A DNA stretch of 43,021 nucleotides from Planctomycetota bacterium (GTDB lineage Bacteria; Planctomycetota; B15-G4). Made by a program: the position numbers and the translations under genes. Numbering within the stretch: position 1 is the stretch's first letter; each line of letters begins with the position of its first letter. The notes below the pieces were generated by a model. The model worked only from the letters and a program-made list of their open reading frames with translations. It had not been told where the DNA came from and made no database searches. Below are positions 9,601-18,015 of this stretch, piece by piece. Where the stretch lies: NCBI GenBank assembly GCA_029259695.1, contig JAJDEQ010000120.1, forward strand, positions 1 to 43,021. Direction: 5' to 3'.

Positions 9601-10828
9601 TCATGGTGGCGATCGAACGCGCCGAGCCCACCTGCAGCACGAGGTCCACGTCGCCGATGTCGATACCCAGCTCGAGCGATGCGGTGGCCACGAGCGCCGA
9701 GAGCTCACCGGCCTTCAGGCGTTGCTCGGCCGAGAGGCGCAGCTCGCGCGACAGGCTCCCGTGGTGACAGGCGACCTGCTCTTCGCCCAGTTCGTCGGTC
9801 AGCCTGGCCGCGAGCCGTTCGGCCAGCTTGCGCGTGCCCACGAACACGAGCGTCGTACGGTGCTCGCGGATCAGCGTGGCCATGCGCTCGTAGATCTCGC
9901 CCCACTGCTCGTGGGAACACACGGCGCCCAGCGGACTGTCGGTGACTTCCACGGCGAGGTCCACGCGGCGCAGGTGTCCGGTGTCCACCAGCGTGCACGG
10001 GCGTCCATGCCCCGTGAGCAGTCGCGCCACCACCTCCAGCGGCTTCTGCGTGGCGGACAGACCGATGCGCTGGAGCACCGGCCGCTGTTCGTCGTCGTCG
10101 CCGCCGCCGCCATCCAGCGTGCCGTCGGACGCACCGTCGGCCCCAGCACCGTCGGCCCCCGCGTCGCCGCCCGGTTCGACCCCGGCGAAGAGCGGCTCGC
10201 CGCGCTGGAGCGCCATGCGCTGCTCCACCGCGGTCTGTCGCGCGTGATCGCTCACCAGCGCCTGCAGCCGTTCGAGCGACAGCGCCAGGTGACTGCCGCG
10301 CTTGTCCCGCGCCAGCGCGTGGATCTCGTCCACGATCACCGTGCGCACGGTCTGCAACATCTGCCGGCCGCTGTTGCTGGTGAGCAGGATGTAGAGCGAC
10401 TCGGGTGTCGTGACGAGGATGTGCGGGCGGCGCCGGGTCATGGCCGCCCGCTCCTTGGCCGGCGTGTCCCCCGAACGCACGACCACACGCACGTCGGGCA
10501 GGCTCGGGTCGAGTTCGCGCAGTTCCTGCAACGGACCCGACAGGTTCTTCTGCACGTCGTTGCTCAAGGCCTTGAGCGGGGAGATGTACAGGACCTGGGT
10601 CGAGTCGCCGAGCCGCGGGCCCTGGCGCAGCAGGCCATCGATGGCCCAAAGGAAGGCAGCCAGCGTCTTGCCGGTGCCCGTGGGCGCGGCGATCAGCGTG
10701 TGCCGACCCTCGGCGATGGACGGCCAGCCGTCTCGCTGGGGCGGTGTGGGCTGCCCCAGGCGCTCACGGAACCAGCGCTGCACGACGGGGTGGAATCCAG
10801 CCAGAGCAGCCTGCGGTGTCGACGCCAT
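6626..10828 (-). CDS. lhr: Lhr-type superfamily 2 DNA/RNA helicase, long form
   Basis: The protein is 1400 residues from the ATG at 10828; an in-frame ATG at 10861 would add eleven residues. The start FHPVVQRWFRERLG with PTPPQ is typical of Lhr. Helicase motifs run in order: Walker A APTGTGKT (about residues 48-55), DEIH box (about 166), LSATQ motif III, and QRVGRAGHG motif VI (about 405). The winged-helix/Lhr-core region and a long C-terminal extension follow, giving nearly the length of E. coli Lhr (about 1,500). Lhr proteins translocate on single-stranded DNA, unwind RNA:DNA hybrids and belong to DNA repair. A low-complexity Gly/Asp-rich insert (about residues 210-250) separates the DEIH box from motif III, and a second Gly/Ser/Thr/Pro-rich linker lies near the C-terminus. 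The gene stands alone, with 219 and 126 non-coding bases on its two sides. Confidence 0.93.
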   Translation of the reverse strand: MASTPQAALAGFHPVVQRWFRERLGQPTPPQRDGWPSIAEGRHTLIAAPTGTGKTLAAFLWAIDGLLRQGPRLGDSTQVLYISPLKALSNDVQKNLSGPLQELRELDPSLPDVRVVVRSGDTPAKERAAMTRRRPHILVTTPESLYILLTSNSGRQMLQTVRTVIVDEIHALARDKRGSHLALSLERLQALVSDHARQTAVEQRMALQRGEPLFAGVEPGGDAGADGAGADGASDGTLDGGGGDDDEQRPVLQRIGLSATQKPLEVVARLLTGHGRPCTLVDTGHLRRVDLAVEVTDSPLGAVCSHEQWGEIYERMATLIREHRTTLVFVGTRKLAERLAARLTDELGEEQVACHHGSLSRELRLSAEQRLKAGELSALVATASLELGIDIGDVDLVLQVGSARSIATMIQRVGRAGHGMDRVPKGRLFPLTIDELAEAGALLAAVRDGLLDRTPEPPAAIDILAQQIVASCASGDQDLDVLYAQVCRAAPYAGLSRDDFEAAIDVHTGGRWSLLHRDGVHGKLRATKRARIPALTSGGAIPDNADYDVLLEPEGTFIGTLNEDFAVEANRGDIFQLGNTSWRILKVEAGKVRVADARGEPPTLPFWLGEAPARTAELSGLIGDLREEPPDAEAIIARTGLDRPSAEQLAEYVAAGRQALGAVPTEHRVIAERFFDETGGMQLVLHAPFGGRINRAWGLALRKCFCRGFGFELQAAANEEAVLLSLGPHHSFPLEDVFKFLHSKSIEKTLTQALITAPVFTTRWRWNVSRSLQLPRMRNGKPVPPALQRMRADDLLVQSFPQVMACGENLPPGDLPVPEDVIVQQTIHDCLHEAMDLDGLRNVLRDIEAGRIETCAVDLPEPSVFSHGILSAQPYTFLDDAPLEERRTQAVMTRRGLDPARADELGALDPEAIERVREQAWPRPESAEELHEALGWMGFLTVAEGRAWQRWLDELGAHGRVCREGERWFATEAPRAGPDVLAGRLEALGPVPADDALFTEFASEVAQLEAAGVVLRTRIDGAAAWCNRRLLARIHRETLDRLRQQIEPVSAAAFLRFLVRWQHVDEDSRLAGPGGVLQVVRQLAGLQVPTAAWERHILPARVAGYRPGWLDELALSGQVAWGRLWGAGASAIRNTPVALVPRDELDPWLGLTAPGDVWSLRGDARTVFTHLAERGACFAQDLERGGGLLPVQVEHALSELVGLGLATCDAFAGLRTLLGRSNRRRRAGPAMGRWTLFRSGALPATVEGGSGASVPAAGTAGGSSSPGANATGAGGQRSTTPGGVERTEQVEFVARVLLRRTGVVFRRVLLRERTGVPWRELLRVYRRMEARGEVRGGRFVAGFSGEQFALPDVVPVLRAVRDAGEREPIEVVAADPLNFRGILTPDERVASTARRRVVVG

Positions 10829-10954
10829 GGGCTCCAGCTTGCCCGGGACGCGCCCATCCATCCAGCGGCGAAGTCCGGCCCTGCTGACAGCGTCCCGGCA
10901 GCAGCCTTCCGCGGCCCCCGCCCGGGGCGGCCGCCCGGGGGAGGGGCCCCGACG

Positions 10955-12943
10955 TCAGGCGAAGTCGTCGAGCGGGAAGCTGTCCCAAGGGGTCACGAGC
11001 AGGTCGGCCTCCAGGTCCACCCGCACGGGCGGTTCGCCCTCGGGGTGACCACACACGGTCACGAAGGCGGTGTCGGTGAGGGGCCAGGCCAGTCGCGGTC
11101 CGCACACGGCGAAGGCCCCGGCCAGGGGCGAGGGGTGATCGACGCTGCGCTCGTCGTCGGGTCCGAGGGGGGCCACGGCGCCGGCGCAGGCCGTGCGCAC
11201 GGAGACCAGCGGCTGCCGATCCCCTGCGGCGGACAGCAGGGCGCGCCCGTGAGGGTTGAGGAACGAGACGTCACTCGTGCGACCGCGCAACAGGACGACG
11301 TGCGCCCACCAACCCGCCTCGCCGTCGAAGACCAGCGCCGTCACGACGTCGTGGGCCTGGAGCCGGCGTGGCTTGAGTCCGCGCAAGCGCCGCCGGCGAC
11401 CGCCCGACAGGTAGTGATCCACGTTCTCGAGCCACCAGCTCACCCCACCCCGCGGAGGACGCGTGTGGTGCAGGCGCGACGGTCTTCCGCGTCCCCAGGA
11501 CACGAGCCGTGTGCCGTCACCGCGCAACCCGTGCGCCTCGGTCCGCACCAGCCCGTACAGGACCTCGTCCCGGGCGAACAGCGGTGTCCAGCCCGCAAGC
11601 GCGGGTCGATCGTGGAGCTCCCGACGGGGCACGCGCACCGGGGGGGACACCACGGGGCGACCGCCGAGCGTGACGTGCCACGGCACCAGCGCTGCGTAGC
11701 GCAGGTCCACCGCTTCGGTCGTGTAGCTCTGCACGGGCTGCCCTTCGTGGGACACACACACCGCGGCGGCGCTCCCGCGACACGTGGAGAGGCTGGCCCA
11801 CTCGTCGACGAAGGTGCCGACTCGCGCCGCCCCACCGGCGTCGTGAGTCGCCTCCAGCGTCTCGTCGAGCAGCCCCCCCAGCCCGCGCCCGGCATCCGCC
11901 GGCCCGGGCTCCCACGGCACGACGGCGCGAGCCGTGCCGCCGGCCTCGGCGTCCTCGCCGAACGAACACAGCGCCCAACCCAGCAGCCCCGCGGCATAGG
12001 CGTTGTAGACGCTGAGGTGCATGTACTCGTCCCAGCCCCCCTCGGCTCCCAGCACGCCGCAGGGTGTGAGCGAGAGCAGCCCGTCATCACGCCGCGTCGC
12101 CTCGAGCCGAGCGCAGACCACGTCGAGCAGGCCCCTCCAACGCTCCGGCACGGCGCTGCCCGCCCAGCCGTGCAACAGCACGAACAGCACACACGCGTCC
12201 CCGAACAGGGCGTGCGTGCTGCGACCGAAGCCACCCAGGTGCCCACTCCCGTCGAGCCACACGAGCATCCAGCGCAAGGCCCGCCCCACCAATCGCAGAC
12301 GCGCGGCCGGGCACCCGTGGCGCGCCACCAACAGCAGCAGCGCCACGAACTTCGCGTGATAGGTGATCGGTGTGGCGCCGAAACCACCGGACGGCGAATA
12401 GGGGAAGTCGATGAAGCCGCCGACCTCGGTGATCCACGGCCGCGACACGGTGTCGAACAGCCGGGCCGAGGACTCACAGCGCTCGTCGCGCTCGAACAGC
12501 CGCGCCGACAACACGTCGGTGGCGCGGGCCAGCAGCGTCCAGTTGTTGGAGGGGTAGGCGTAGCCGACCTGGCAGCGTTGCAACGCGCCGTCGAGCAGCG
12601 CCTGGTCGGGCGGCGCGATCGGCCCCGCACGGCGCAGGCGGTCGGTCAGCAGCAGCAGCGCCAGGCGGTTGAACGGCGCGTGGCCGCGAGGCCCGGAGGA
12701 CGGGCTGGCCCAGGCGCTGACCAGCGCACGCCAGCGGGGGTCGGCGGCGTCGCGGGCCGCGAGGGCCAGCGCCGCGAACGTCGCGCCGTAGTGATCGGAG
12801 GGTGTGGCCACCGGGGCCGGGGACGTCGCCGCGGCGCCCGGATCGAGCAACAGTCCTTCGTCGGTGACCTGTCGCGCCAGCGCCTCCGTGGTCGTGGCCA
12901 CGAGTTGCTCGAGCCCTGCGGGAGCCTGGGCCGGCGCGCTCAC
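10955..12943 (-). CDS. Large unrecognised protein coupled to a glycosyltransferase; possible polysaccharide-lyase-like toroid
   Basis: The protein is 662 residues. The GTG at 12943 overlaps the stop of the upstream glycosyltransferase in a GTGA, so the two are translationally coupled; a longer in-frame extension upstream would run through that gene and is rejected. There is no signal peptide. Residues about 1-350 are helix-rich with repeated aromatic and Gly segments (NNWTLLARATDVL, WITEVGGFIDFPYSPSGGFG, LDGSGHLGGFGRSTH). From about 370 the sequence turns beta-rich (VSWWLENVDHYLSGG, VVTALVFDGEAGWWAHVVLL). An alpha/alpha toroid followed by beta sheets is the plan of heparinase-like polysaccharide lyases, which would suit a partner of a glycosyltransferase. 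I do not recognise the family from motifs, so the enzymatic reading is only a suggestion. Confidence 0.75.
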   Translation of the reverse strand: MSAPAQAPAGLEQLVATTTEALARQVTDEGLLLDPGAAATSPAPVATPSDHYGATFAALALAARDAADPRWRALVSAWASPSSGPRGHAPFNRLALLLLTDRLRRAGPIAPPDQALLDGALQRCQVGYAYPSNNWTLLARATDVLSARLFERDERCESSARLFDTVSRPWITEVGGFIDFPYSPSGGFGATPITYHAKFVALLLLVARHGCPAARLRLVGRALRWMLVWLDGSGHLGGFGRSTHALFGDACVLFVLLHGWAGSAVPERWRGLLDVVCARLEATRRDDGLLSLTPCGVLGAEGGWDEYMHLSVYNAYAAGLLGWALCSFGEDAEAGGTARAVVPWEPGPADAGRGLGGLLDETLEATHDAGGAARVGTFVDEWASLSTCRGSAAAVCVSHEGQPVQSYTTEAVDLRYAALVPWHVTLGGRPVVSPPVRVPRRELHDRPALAGWTPLFARDEVLYGLVRTEAHGLRGDGTRLVSWGRGRPSRLHHTRPPRGGVSWWLENVDHYLSGGRRRRLRGLKPRRLQAHDVVTALVFDGEAGWWAHVVLLRGRTSDVSFLNPHGRALLSAAGDRQPLVSVRTACAGAVAPLGPDDERSVDHPSPLAGAFAVCGPRLAWPLTDTAFVTVCGHPEGEPPVRVDLEADLLVTPWDSFPLDDFA

Positions 12944-14244
12944 CGTCGGCGTGCGACCGACGACATCACGTCCACGAGCTGCGCCGCGAGACGACGCACG
13001 TCGAAGCGCTCGATCGCTTCGGCCTGGGGTGCCACCTGCAGTTCCCCGGCCTCGAGCCGGCGCAGGAATGCGCCCATGCCTGCGGTGACGCGGCGCGCCG
13101 AGCCGGTCTCCACCAGCGTCGCCAGCCCCGTGGGCTCCAGGAACGACCAGGCATCCCCGCGGGGCAGCACGGCCAGGATCGGCTTGTCGGCCAACATGTA
13201 GTCGTAGAGCTTGCTCGGCACCCAGTGCACCCCGGCCTCCGGCACGGTGTAGAGCAGCGCATCGGCGGCGGCGATCTCCTCGGTGATGCGATCGGCCGAG
13301 ACGAATCCCGCCAGCTCGATCGCGCCCTCCGCGGGCAGCTTGCGCACCAGCCGCTCGACACGGGGGTCCATCGAGCCCACGAAGCGGAAGACCACGCGCG
13401 ACATGAGGCCCGGCTCGTACTCGAGCAACTGGCCCAGCGAGCGCAGCACCGCCTCGGTGCCCTCGTAAGCGTGCCCCGTGAACACGATGCGCTTGCGCCG
13501 GCGTTCGTCCGTTGCCGTCTCGGGGCGCGACTGCATGGCCGCCCGCCGATCGGGATCGAAGCCGTTGGTGATGACGTGCAGCTTGCCCGCCCAGAGCCCC
13601 GGGAACGAGTTCAGCAGCATCTCCCGATTGCCCGGCGTGTTGGCGATCACCGCGTCGGCCTCCTTCAGCACCGACCACTCCAGCGAACGCTCGATGCTGC
13701 GCCGCGCCTCGGTGCGCCAACGCCGCTGTGGGTTGTCCGTCCACGGGTCGCGGAAGTCGACCACCAGCGGCACACCGGAGGCCCGCTTGAGATTGCGCCC
13801 GACGACCTGGATCGAGTGGGGTGGCGAGGTGCAGAAGATGACGTCGTAGTTCCCCTGCTGCAGGAGCTTGCGACCGAGTCGTAACGCAGGCGGCGTCCAG
13901 GCCACCTGCCGATCCGGGATCCACACGAACATGCTCAGCAGCGTCTTGCGCACCTTCTCCATGAAGCGCAGCAGGCCGCGCGGCGCCTTCGGTCCCTTCC
14001 AGGCCAGCCAGTCCCAACGCGAGGCGCGGTGCAGCGTGACCCGATCGGCCACCTCTTCGTAGAGCGCCACGTTCTGGTTGCCCGACTCGGTCAGCTGGAC
14101 CGTGAGCACGTCGGCCTGGACGTGCGGCGGGAAGTACTTCACGAAGCGCGCCGGCCGCAGCCCGCCCGTGGTGGGCATGGGCGGGAAGTGGTAGCAGACC
14201 ATGAGCACGCGCAGCGGCGCGGGTGCGTCGGGAACTGCGTTCAT
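12940..14244 (-). CDS. Glycosyltransferase, GT4-like (GT-B fold)
   Basis: The protein is 434 residues from the ATG at 14244. The N-terminus RVLMVCYHFPPMPTTGGLRP is the usual first strand and Gly-rich loop of GT-B glycosyltransferases. It is followed by PLVVDFRDPWTDNPQRRW, a common signature in this branch, and NTPGNREMLLNSFPG. The C-terminal Rossmann half includes RIVFTGHAYEGTE, an ELAGFVSADRITEEIAAADAL stretch and PSKLYDYMLADKPILA, which is the sugar-nucleotide-binding side. Such enzymes transfer a sugar from an activated donor to a polysaccharide or lipid carrier at the inner face of the membrane. It is the first gene of a two-gene unit, its stop overlapping the start of the next gene. The donor and acceptor cannot be read from the sequence. 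Confidence 0.88.
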   Translation of the reverse strand: MNAVPDAPAPLRVLMVCYHFPPMPTTGGLRPARFVKYFPPHVQADVLTVQLTESGNQNVALYEEVADRVTLHRASRWDWLAWKGPKAPRGLLRFMEKVRKTLLSMFVWIPDRQVAWTPPALRLGRKLLQQGNYDVIFCTSPPHSIQVVGRNLKRASGVPLVVDFRDPWTDNPQRRWRTEARRSIERSLEWSVLKEADAVIANTPGNREMLLNSFPGLWAGKLHVITNGFDPDRRAAMQSRPETATDERRRKRIVFTGHAYEGTEAVLRSLGQLLEYEPGLMSRVVFRFVGSMDPRVERLVRKLPAEGAIELAGFVSADRITEEIAAADALLYTVPEAGVHWVPSKLYDYMLADKPILAVLPRGDAWSFLEPTGLATLVETGSARRVTAGMGAFLRRLEAGELQVAPQAEAIERFDVRRLAAQLVDVMSSVARRR

Positions 14245-14439
14245 GGTGTGCGCCGCCACGTCATCGGGTCCGAGGGCCCAGCATCCGCCCCATCTTGCCA
14301 CAGGCACAACGCGGGCCATACCCGCGCTCCTCAACCGCCTCCGGCGCGCCATCGGCCCGGCCCCACCGCGACAGCACGTGACCGCCAGCCCCGGCCGCGC
14401 AGTCGACAGCCACCGCCGACGTCCGGCATCCTGTGCCCC

Positions 14440-15054
14440 ATGCCCAGCGCCGACCAAGCCACCGCCCCCCGCAGCGCCGGGCGCCTGACCCGCGAGGAAG
14501 GCTGGGCGCTGCTGTGCGAGTGGACGCCCAGCGACGCGCTCCGGCGCCACGCCCGCGCGGTGGAGGTCGTCATGCGGGCGGCCGCCACGCGCTACGGACC
14601 GGGCGCCGAGGCCGTGGAGACCTGGGGCCTGGCCGGGATGCTCCACGATGCCGACTACGACCAGTGGCCCCAGGAACATCCGGCCCGCATCGTGGCCTGG
14701 CTGCAGGAGCGCCGCGAGCCGGCCATCGCCCACGCCGTGAGCGCCCACTACACCGGCTGGGGCGTGCCCTACGACAGCGACCTCGACAAGGCACTGCTGG
14801 CCTGCGACGAGCTGACCGGCTTCATCGGCGCGTGCTGCCACGTGCGCCCCGGGGGCGTCACCGAACTGCAGGCCCGGAGCGTGCTGAAGAAACTGAAGAA
14901 GAAGGACTTCGCCGCCAAGGTGGAGCGGCACGAAGTGCACGCCGGCGCGGCGCTGCTCGGTGTCGAACTGAGCGAGCACGTCACCTTCATCATCGAGGCC
15001 CTGCGGCCCCACGCCGAAGTGCTCGGCCTGCTGGGGCAGTCCGCCCAGGGCTGA
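14440..15054 (+). CDS. HD-domain protein (predicted metal-dependent phosphohydrolase)
   Basis: The protein is 204 residues from the ATG at 14440. The segment LREEGW-like start, then LRRHARAVEVVMRAAA, then GMLHDADYDQWPQEHP contains the H...HD core (H69-D70) of the HD superfamily. HAVSAHYTGWGVPYDSDLDKALLACDELTGF supplies the downstream histidine and aspartate. A Lys-rich helix and an EHVTFIIEAL end follow. The layout matches small stand-alone HD proteins seen across bacteria, which hydrolyse phosphate esters of nucleotides or small metabolites; the substrate here is unknown. The gene diverges from the glycosyltransferase across 195 bases and ends 13 bases from the convergent ExbD gene. Confidence 0.85.
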   Translation: MPSADQATAPRSAGRLTREEGWALLCEWTPSDALRRHARAVEVVMRAAATRYGPGAEAVETWGLAGMLHDADYDQWPQEHPARIVAWLQERREPAIAHAVSAHYTGWGVPYDSDLDKALLACDELTGFIGACCHVRPGGVTELQARSVLKKLKKKDFAAKVERHEVHAGAALLGVELSEHVTFIIEALRPHAEVLGLLGQSAQG

Positions 15055-15067
15055 GCCGGCTCCGAGG

Positions 15068-15535
15068 TCAGGTCGTTCCGGGCGCGAAGCGGATGTCCCG
15101 CAGTCCACCGGCGATGACCGCGTCGAGCACGTGCACCGCCTGCTCGTAGGTCACGCCCGGGCCGGTGTCGATGCGCGCCCGGAGCTCGGGCGTGATCTGC
15201 AGCGCGGCACGGACGCGCGCGGCGACCGTGTCGACCGTCACCCAGCGGGTCGCGCCGAGGCGCACGCGCAGGCCCTGCTCGGTCGCCGCCACGAAGACGT
15301 CGAGCGGTTCGATCAGGATCGGATCGACGGCACTCACGGCGTTCCGGCCCCCATCGCGCGGCAGCTCGGAGGGCAGCTTGCCCTCGAGCACCTTGAACTG
15401 CAGCGTCGTGAGGAAGAACACGAGCAACAGGAACACCACGTCGATCATCGGCGTGAGGTCACCCTCGGCCCGTTCCACGCCACCGACTCCCCCGTCGCTC
15501 CGCCCGTCGGAGCGCCTGCGCACACGCCTGACCAT
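15068..15535 (-). CDS. ExbD/TolR-family biopolymer transport protein
   Basis: The protein is 155 residues. The ATG at 15535 is preceded by GGGAG at good spacing. A short basic cytoplasmic N-terminus leads into EGDLTPMIDVVFLLLVFFL, the single membrane helix of ExbD/TolR with the conserved proton-path aspartate (D32) and the preceding Pro. The rest (about residues 50-155) is the periplasmic domain. ExbD works with ExbB and TonB (or TolQ/TolA) to turn proton flow into work at the outer envelope. No ExbB/TolQ or TonB gene is within the window, so this is either a second ExbD served from elsewhere or part of a unit with distant partners. About 230 non-coding bases separate it from the dynamin-like gene upstream on the same strand. 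Confidence 0.88.
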   Translation of the reverse strand: MVRRVRRRSDGRSDGGVGGVERAEGDLTPMIDVVFLLLVFFLTTLQFKVLEGKLPSELPRDGGRNAVSAVDPILIEPLDVFVAATEQGLRVRLGATRWVTVDTVAARVRAALQITPELRARIDTGPGVTYEQAVHVLDAVIAGGLRDIRFAPGTT

Positions 15536-15765
15536 CCCATGCTCCCTACCGAATGCGCGGCGGCGGACCACCCGAGGGGCGCGCCGTCGCGGCCAGCGTC
15601 CGGCGGACCGTCGGCGCCACTCCGCCACGGAGCGGGCTCGGCCCGTCAGCGCGTGTAGGGCCGCCGGGCGCGGCGGTTGCACGATCGGTGTCGAGGAGCT
15701 CCGCCCGGCGCGGGACACCCACCGATCCGGGCGAGCTCCGCGGGCGGTCCCGGACAACCCCGGGG

Positions 15766-18015
15766 TCAGTTGGTCTCGGTCTCCTGGACCCCCTGGGCGT
15801 CGGCCTCCGCAGCGCCCTTCTCGTCCAGCGCCTGCTGGCGCCGGACGGCGACGTCGTCGCCCTCGGCTCCCTCTTCGTGGATGACCGCATCAACAGCCTT
15901 GGAGTAGCCGCCGGCCCCGTCCGCGGAGTCCAGCGACATGTCCACCGGCGCCGTGAGCTGCTGGGGGTCGGTGTCGCCGTAGCGGCTGGCGAGTTCGCCC
16001 AGCAGCGTCTCCCGCGTGCCGAGCGTCCCGAACAGCGTGTCCATCCGGGCGCGCACCTGCGAGAGCTGGGTCAGGCGCTTGTCCACCACCGCGGCTTCGC
16101 GCGTGTTCTGCCCCGCACGGCTCTGAAGCCGCTTGTCGATCTCGGTCTCGAGACTGCGCGTGTACACACCGAGCATGTGGCCGGCGACCAGGTCGAGGGC
16201 GTCGTCGAAGAAGCGCTCCAGGTCCGACAGCAGTGCTTGGCGCAGCTGCTCGCGACCCTGCTCACCGATCCGCCGGGCCTTGACGTGCCGCGGCACCTCG
16301 CGATCGGCCTCGTCGGACGGGCCGAACAGACGGCGACGCACCGAGTTGCGACTGCGGAACACGAGCCAGTCCAGCAGGCTCTTGCGCACCGGGATGTCGC
16401 TGGTGGTCACGTGCACCGGCGCGGCGCCCAGGCCCACCGCCTCGGACGCGGCCGAGACGCTGGCCTTGCCCATGGCGGCCAGCTCGAGCTCGACGGTGGC
16501 CATGTCCTGCGTGATGGCGGGCGGCAGTTCGGCGCCGGCCGTCGCGTTGGTGGCGACCGTCTCCAGCACGCCGCGGGCCGTGAGCGCCAGATCCTGGTGC
16601 ACTTCCTGCAGCACCGGCGCCACGTAATCGTCGATCAGCGAGCGGAACGAGGCGTCGCCCTCGAACCAGCTGTCGACCGCGGCAGCCACCTCGTCGGCGC
16701 TCTGATCGCGACGGTTCGCGATGCGGCCGTTGGTGATCGACTTGAGGTCGGCCTCCAACTGCTGGAACGACGTCTTCCAGGCGAACGCGGAGAGCCGCTC
16801 GCAGGCAGCCTTGATCGCGCTGCACGTCTCGCGCTGCACGCGCAGTTCGTCGACCTGTCCACCGAGGCCTGCCACCGCGGGCATGTCGGACACGCGGCGC
16901 AGGTCGTCGAACAACCCGCGCGCCTGGCGCAGGCTGTCACCGAGGAAGGCCACCAGGTAGTCGGTGCTGTTGAGGTAGTCGGTCAGGTCGCCGAGGAAGC
17001 GGTCGAACGACTCGGTCGCGCGGAGCTGACCGCTCTCTTCGCCCTCGCCGCCCCCGGGTTCGCTGCTGCTCAGACCGCTCTCGTCCGGGCGCAACCGGCC
17101 CGCGGCCGCCTGCAACAGGTCCACCGGGTAGATGCTCAGCCGCCCCTCTTCGGACGCCTGCTTGAGCGGAGCGCTCATGGCCAGGTTCTCGAACGCCGTG
17201 ATGATGCGTTCGGGGTGTTCGCCCTCCAGGCTCGGAAGCAGGTCGCCGTTGGGGTGCAGATCGCGCTTGGTGCTGTCGAGGTTGACCAGCAGGAAGATGC
17301 GGCTGAACAGAGCGAGCAGTTCGTTGAACTCCTCGAAGACCTGCTCCAGGAACAGATTGTCGGTCTTGACCACGAAGATCGCGCACGCGGCCGCATCGCG
17401 GAAGTCGCGCGTCATCCGGTCGTAGCCGAACTTCATGCGCGTGTAGAGGCCGGGGGTATCGACCAGCACGGCGCTCGACTCGAGCAGGTGCGGGGCGGGC
17501 ACGTGCACGTCGACCCGGCGGATGGCCTGGGGACTGTGCAGCGCCGGGTCGAACACCTCACCGCGGTTCTCGACCTCGCGGATCGTGTTGGCCAGCTCGG
17601 CGTGGGCCCAGTCCATCAACGCGCGCATGGCCTCGACGTCGGAGAAGCTCTCCTTCTTGCCGCTGTAGCGCGTGACGGTGAACGACCGCTCGGTCGCGTG
17701 GTTCACGTACACCATGCACGGATAGGCGGGCAGCGCGGTGACCTCGCTCACGTACGCCGCGGCGATGCCGTTCATCAACGTCGACTTGCCGCTCTTGAGC
17801 GGGCCGAAGATCAGCACGTAGGCCTGCTGCTCGGCCACCTTGTCCGACAGGGTCGACAGGTGGTGACTGATCTCGCGCAGGTTGGGCAAGACCTCGCACA
17901 CCGGGAGGTCGCCGCTCACGCCGCCGAGCGTGTCGGAGGCCTCACCAAGCGGGGTGAGAAGGGGGCGCACAACGCCTTCGAACTCTTCACAGAACTGGGA
18001 CAGCAGGGTCTTCAT
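15766..18015 (-). CDS. Dynamin-like GTPase
   Basis: The protein is 749 residues from the ATG at 18015, which has a GAGAG just upstream. GTPase motifs are clear: P-loop GPLKSGKST (about residues 70-78), LVDTPGLYTRM switch II (about 183) and LVNLDSTKRD as the G4 region (about 243). The remaining two thirds is helical and coiled-coil-like, as in the stalk of bacterial dynamin-like proteins, with a basic segment FRSRNSVRRRLF that could touch membrane. Bacterial dynamin-like proteins remodel or repair membranes and some protect against phage or antibiotics. They are often encoded in pairs; here there is a single copy. The C-terminal tail is acidic and Gln/Glu-rich. The gene shares a 367-base divergent upstream region with the radical SAM gene. 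Confidence 0.88.
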   Translation of the reverse strand: MKTLLSQFCEEFEGVVRPLLTPLGEASDTLGGVSGDLPVCEVLPNLREISHHLSTLSDKVAEQQAYVLIFGPLKSGKSTLMNGIAAAYVSEVTALPAYPCMVYVNHATERSFTVTRYSGKKESFSDVEAMRALMDWAHAELANTIREVENRGEVFDPALHSPQAIRRVDVHVPAPHLLESSAVLVDTPGLYTRMKFGYDRMTRDFRDAAACAIFVVKTDNLFLEQVFEEFNELLALFSRIFLLVNLDSTKRDLHPNGDLLPSLEGEHPERIITAFENLAMSAPLKQASEEGRLSIYPVDLLQAAAGRLRPDESGLSSSEPGGGEGEESGQLRATESFDRFLGDLTDYLNSTDYLVAFLGDSLRQARGLFDDLRRVSDMPAVAGLGGQVDELRVQRETCSAIKAACERLSAFAWKTSFQQLEADLKSITNGRIANRRDQSADEVAAAVDSWFEGDASFRSLIDDYVAPVLQEVHQDLALTARGVLETVATNATAGAELPPAITQDMATVELELAAMGKASVSAASEAVGLGAAPVHVTTSDIPVRKSLLDWLVFRSRNSVRRRLFGPSDEADREVPRHVKARRIGEQGREQLRQALLSDLERFFDDALDLVAGHMLGVYTRSLETEIDKRLQSRAGQNTREAAVVDKRLTQLSQVRARMDTLFGTLGTRETLLGELASRYGDTDPQQLTAPVDMSLDSADGAGGYSKAVDAVIHEEGAEGDDVAVRRQQALDEKGAAEADAQGVQETETN

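Noticed and set aside
8771..13201. A 1476-codon open frame on the + strand
   Set aside because: It is antisense to Lhr and to the glycosyltransferase unit, with no signal or motif.
10955..14017. Single 1020-codon gene including the unassigned protein
   Set aside because: The upstream third of that frame overlaps the glycosyltransferase in another frame; the GTGA junction at 12940-12943 gives a better start.
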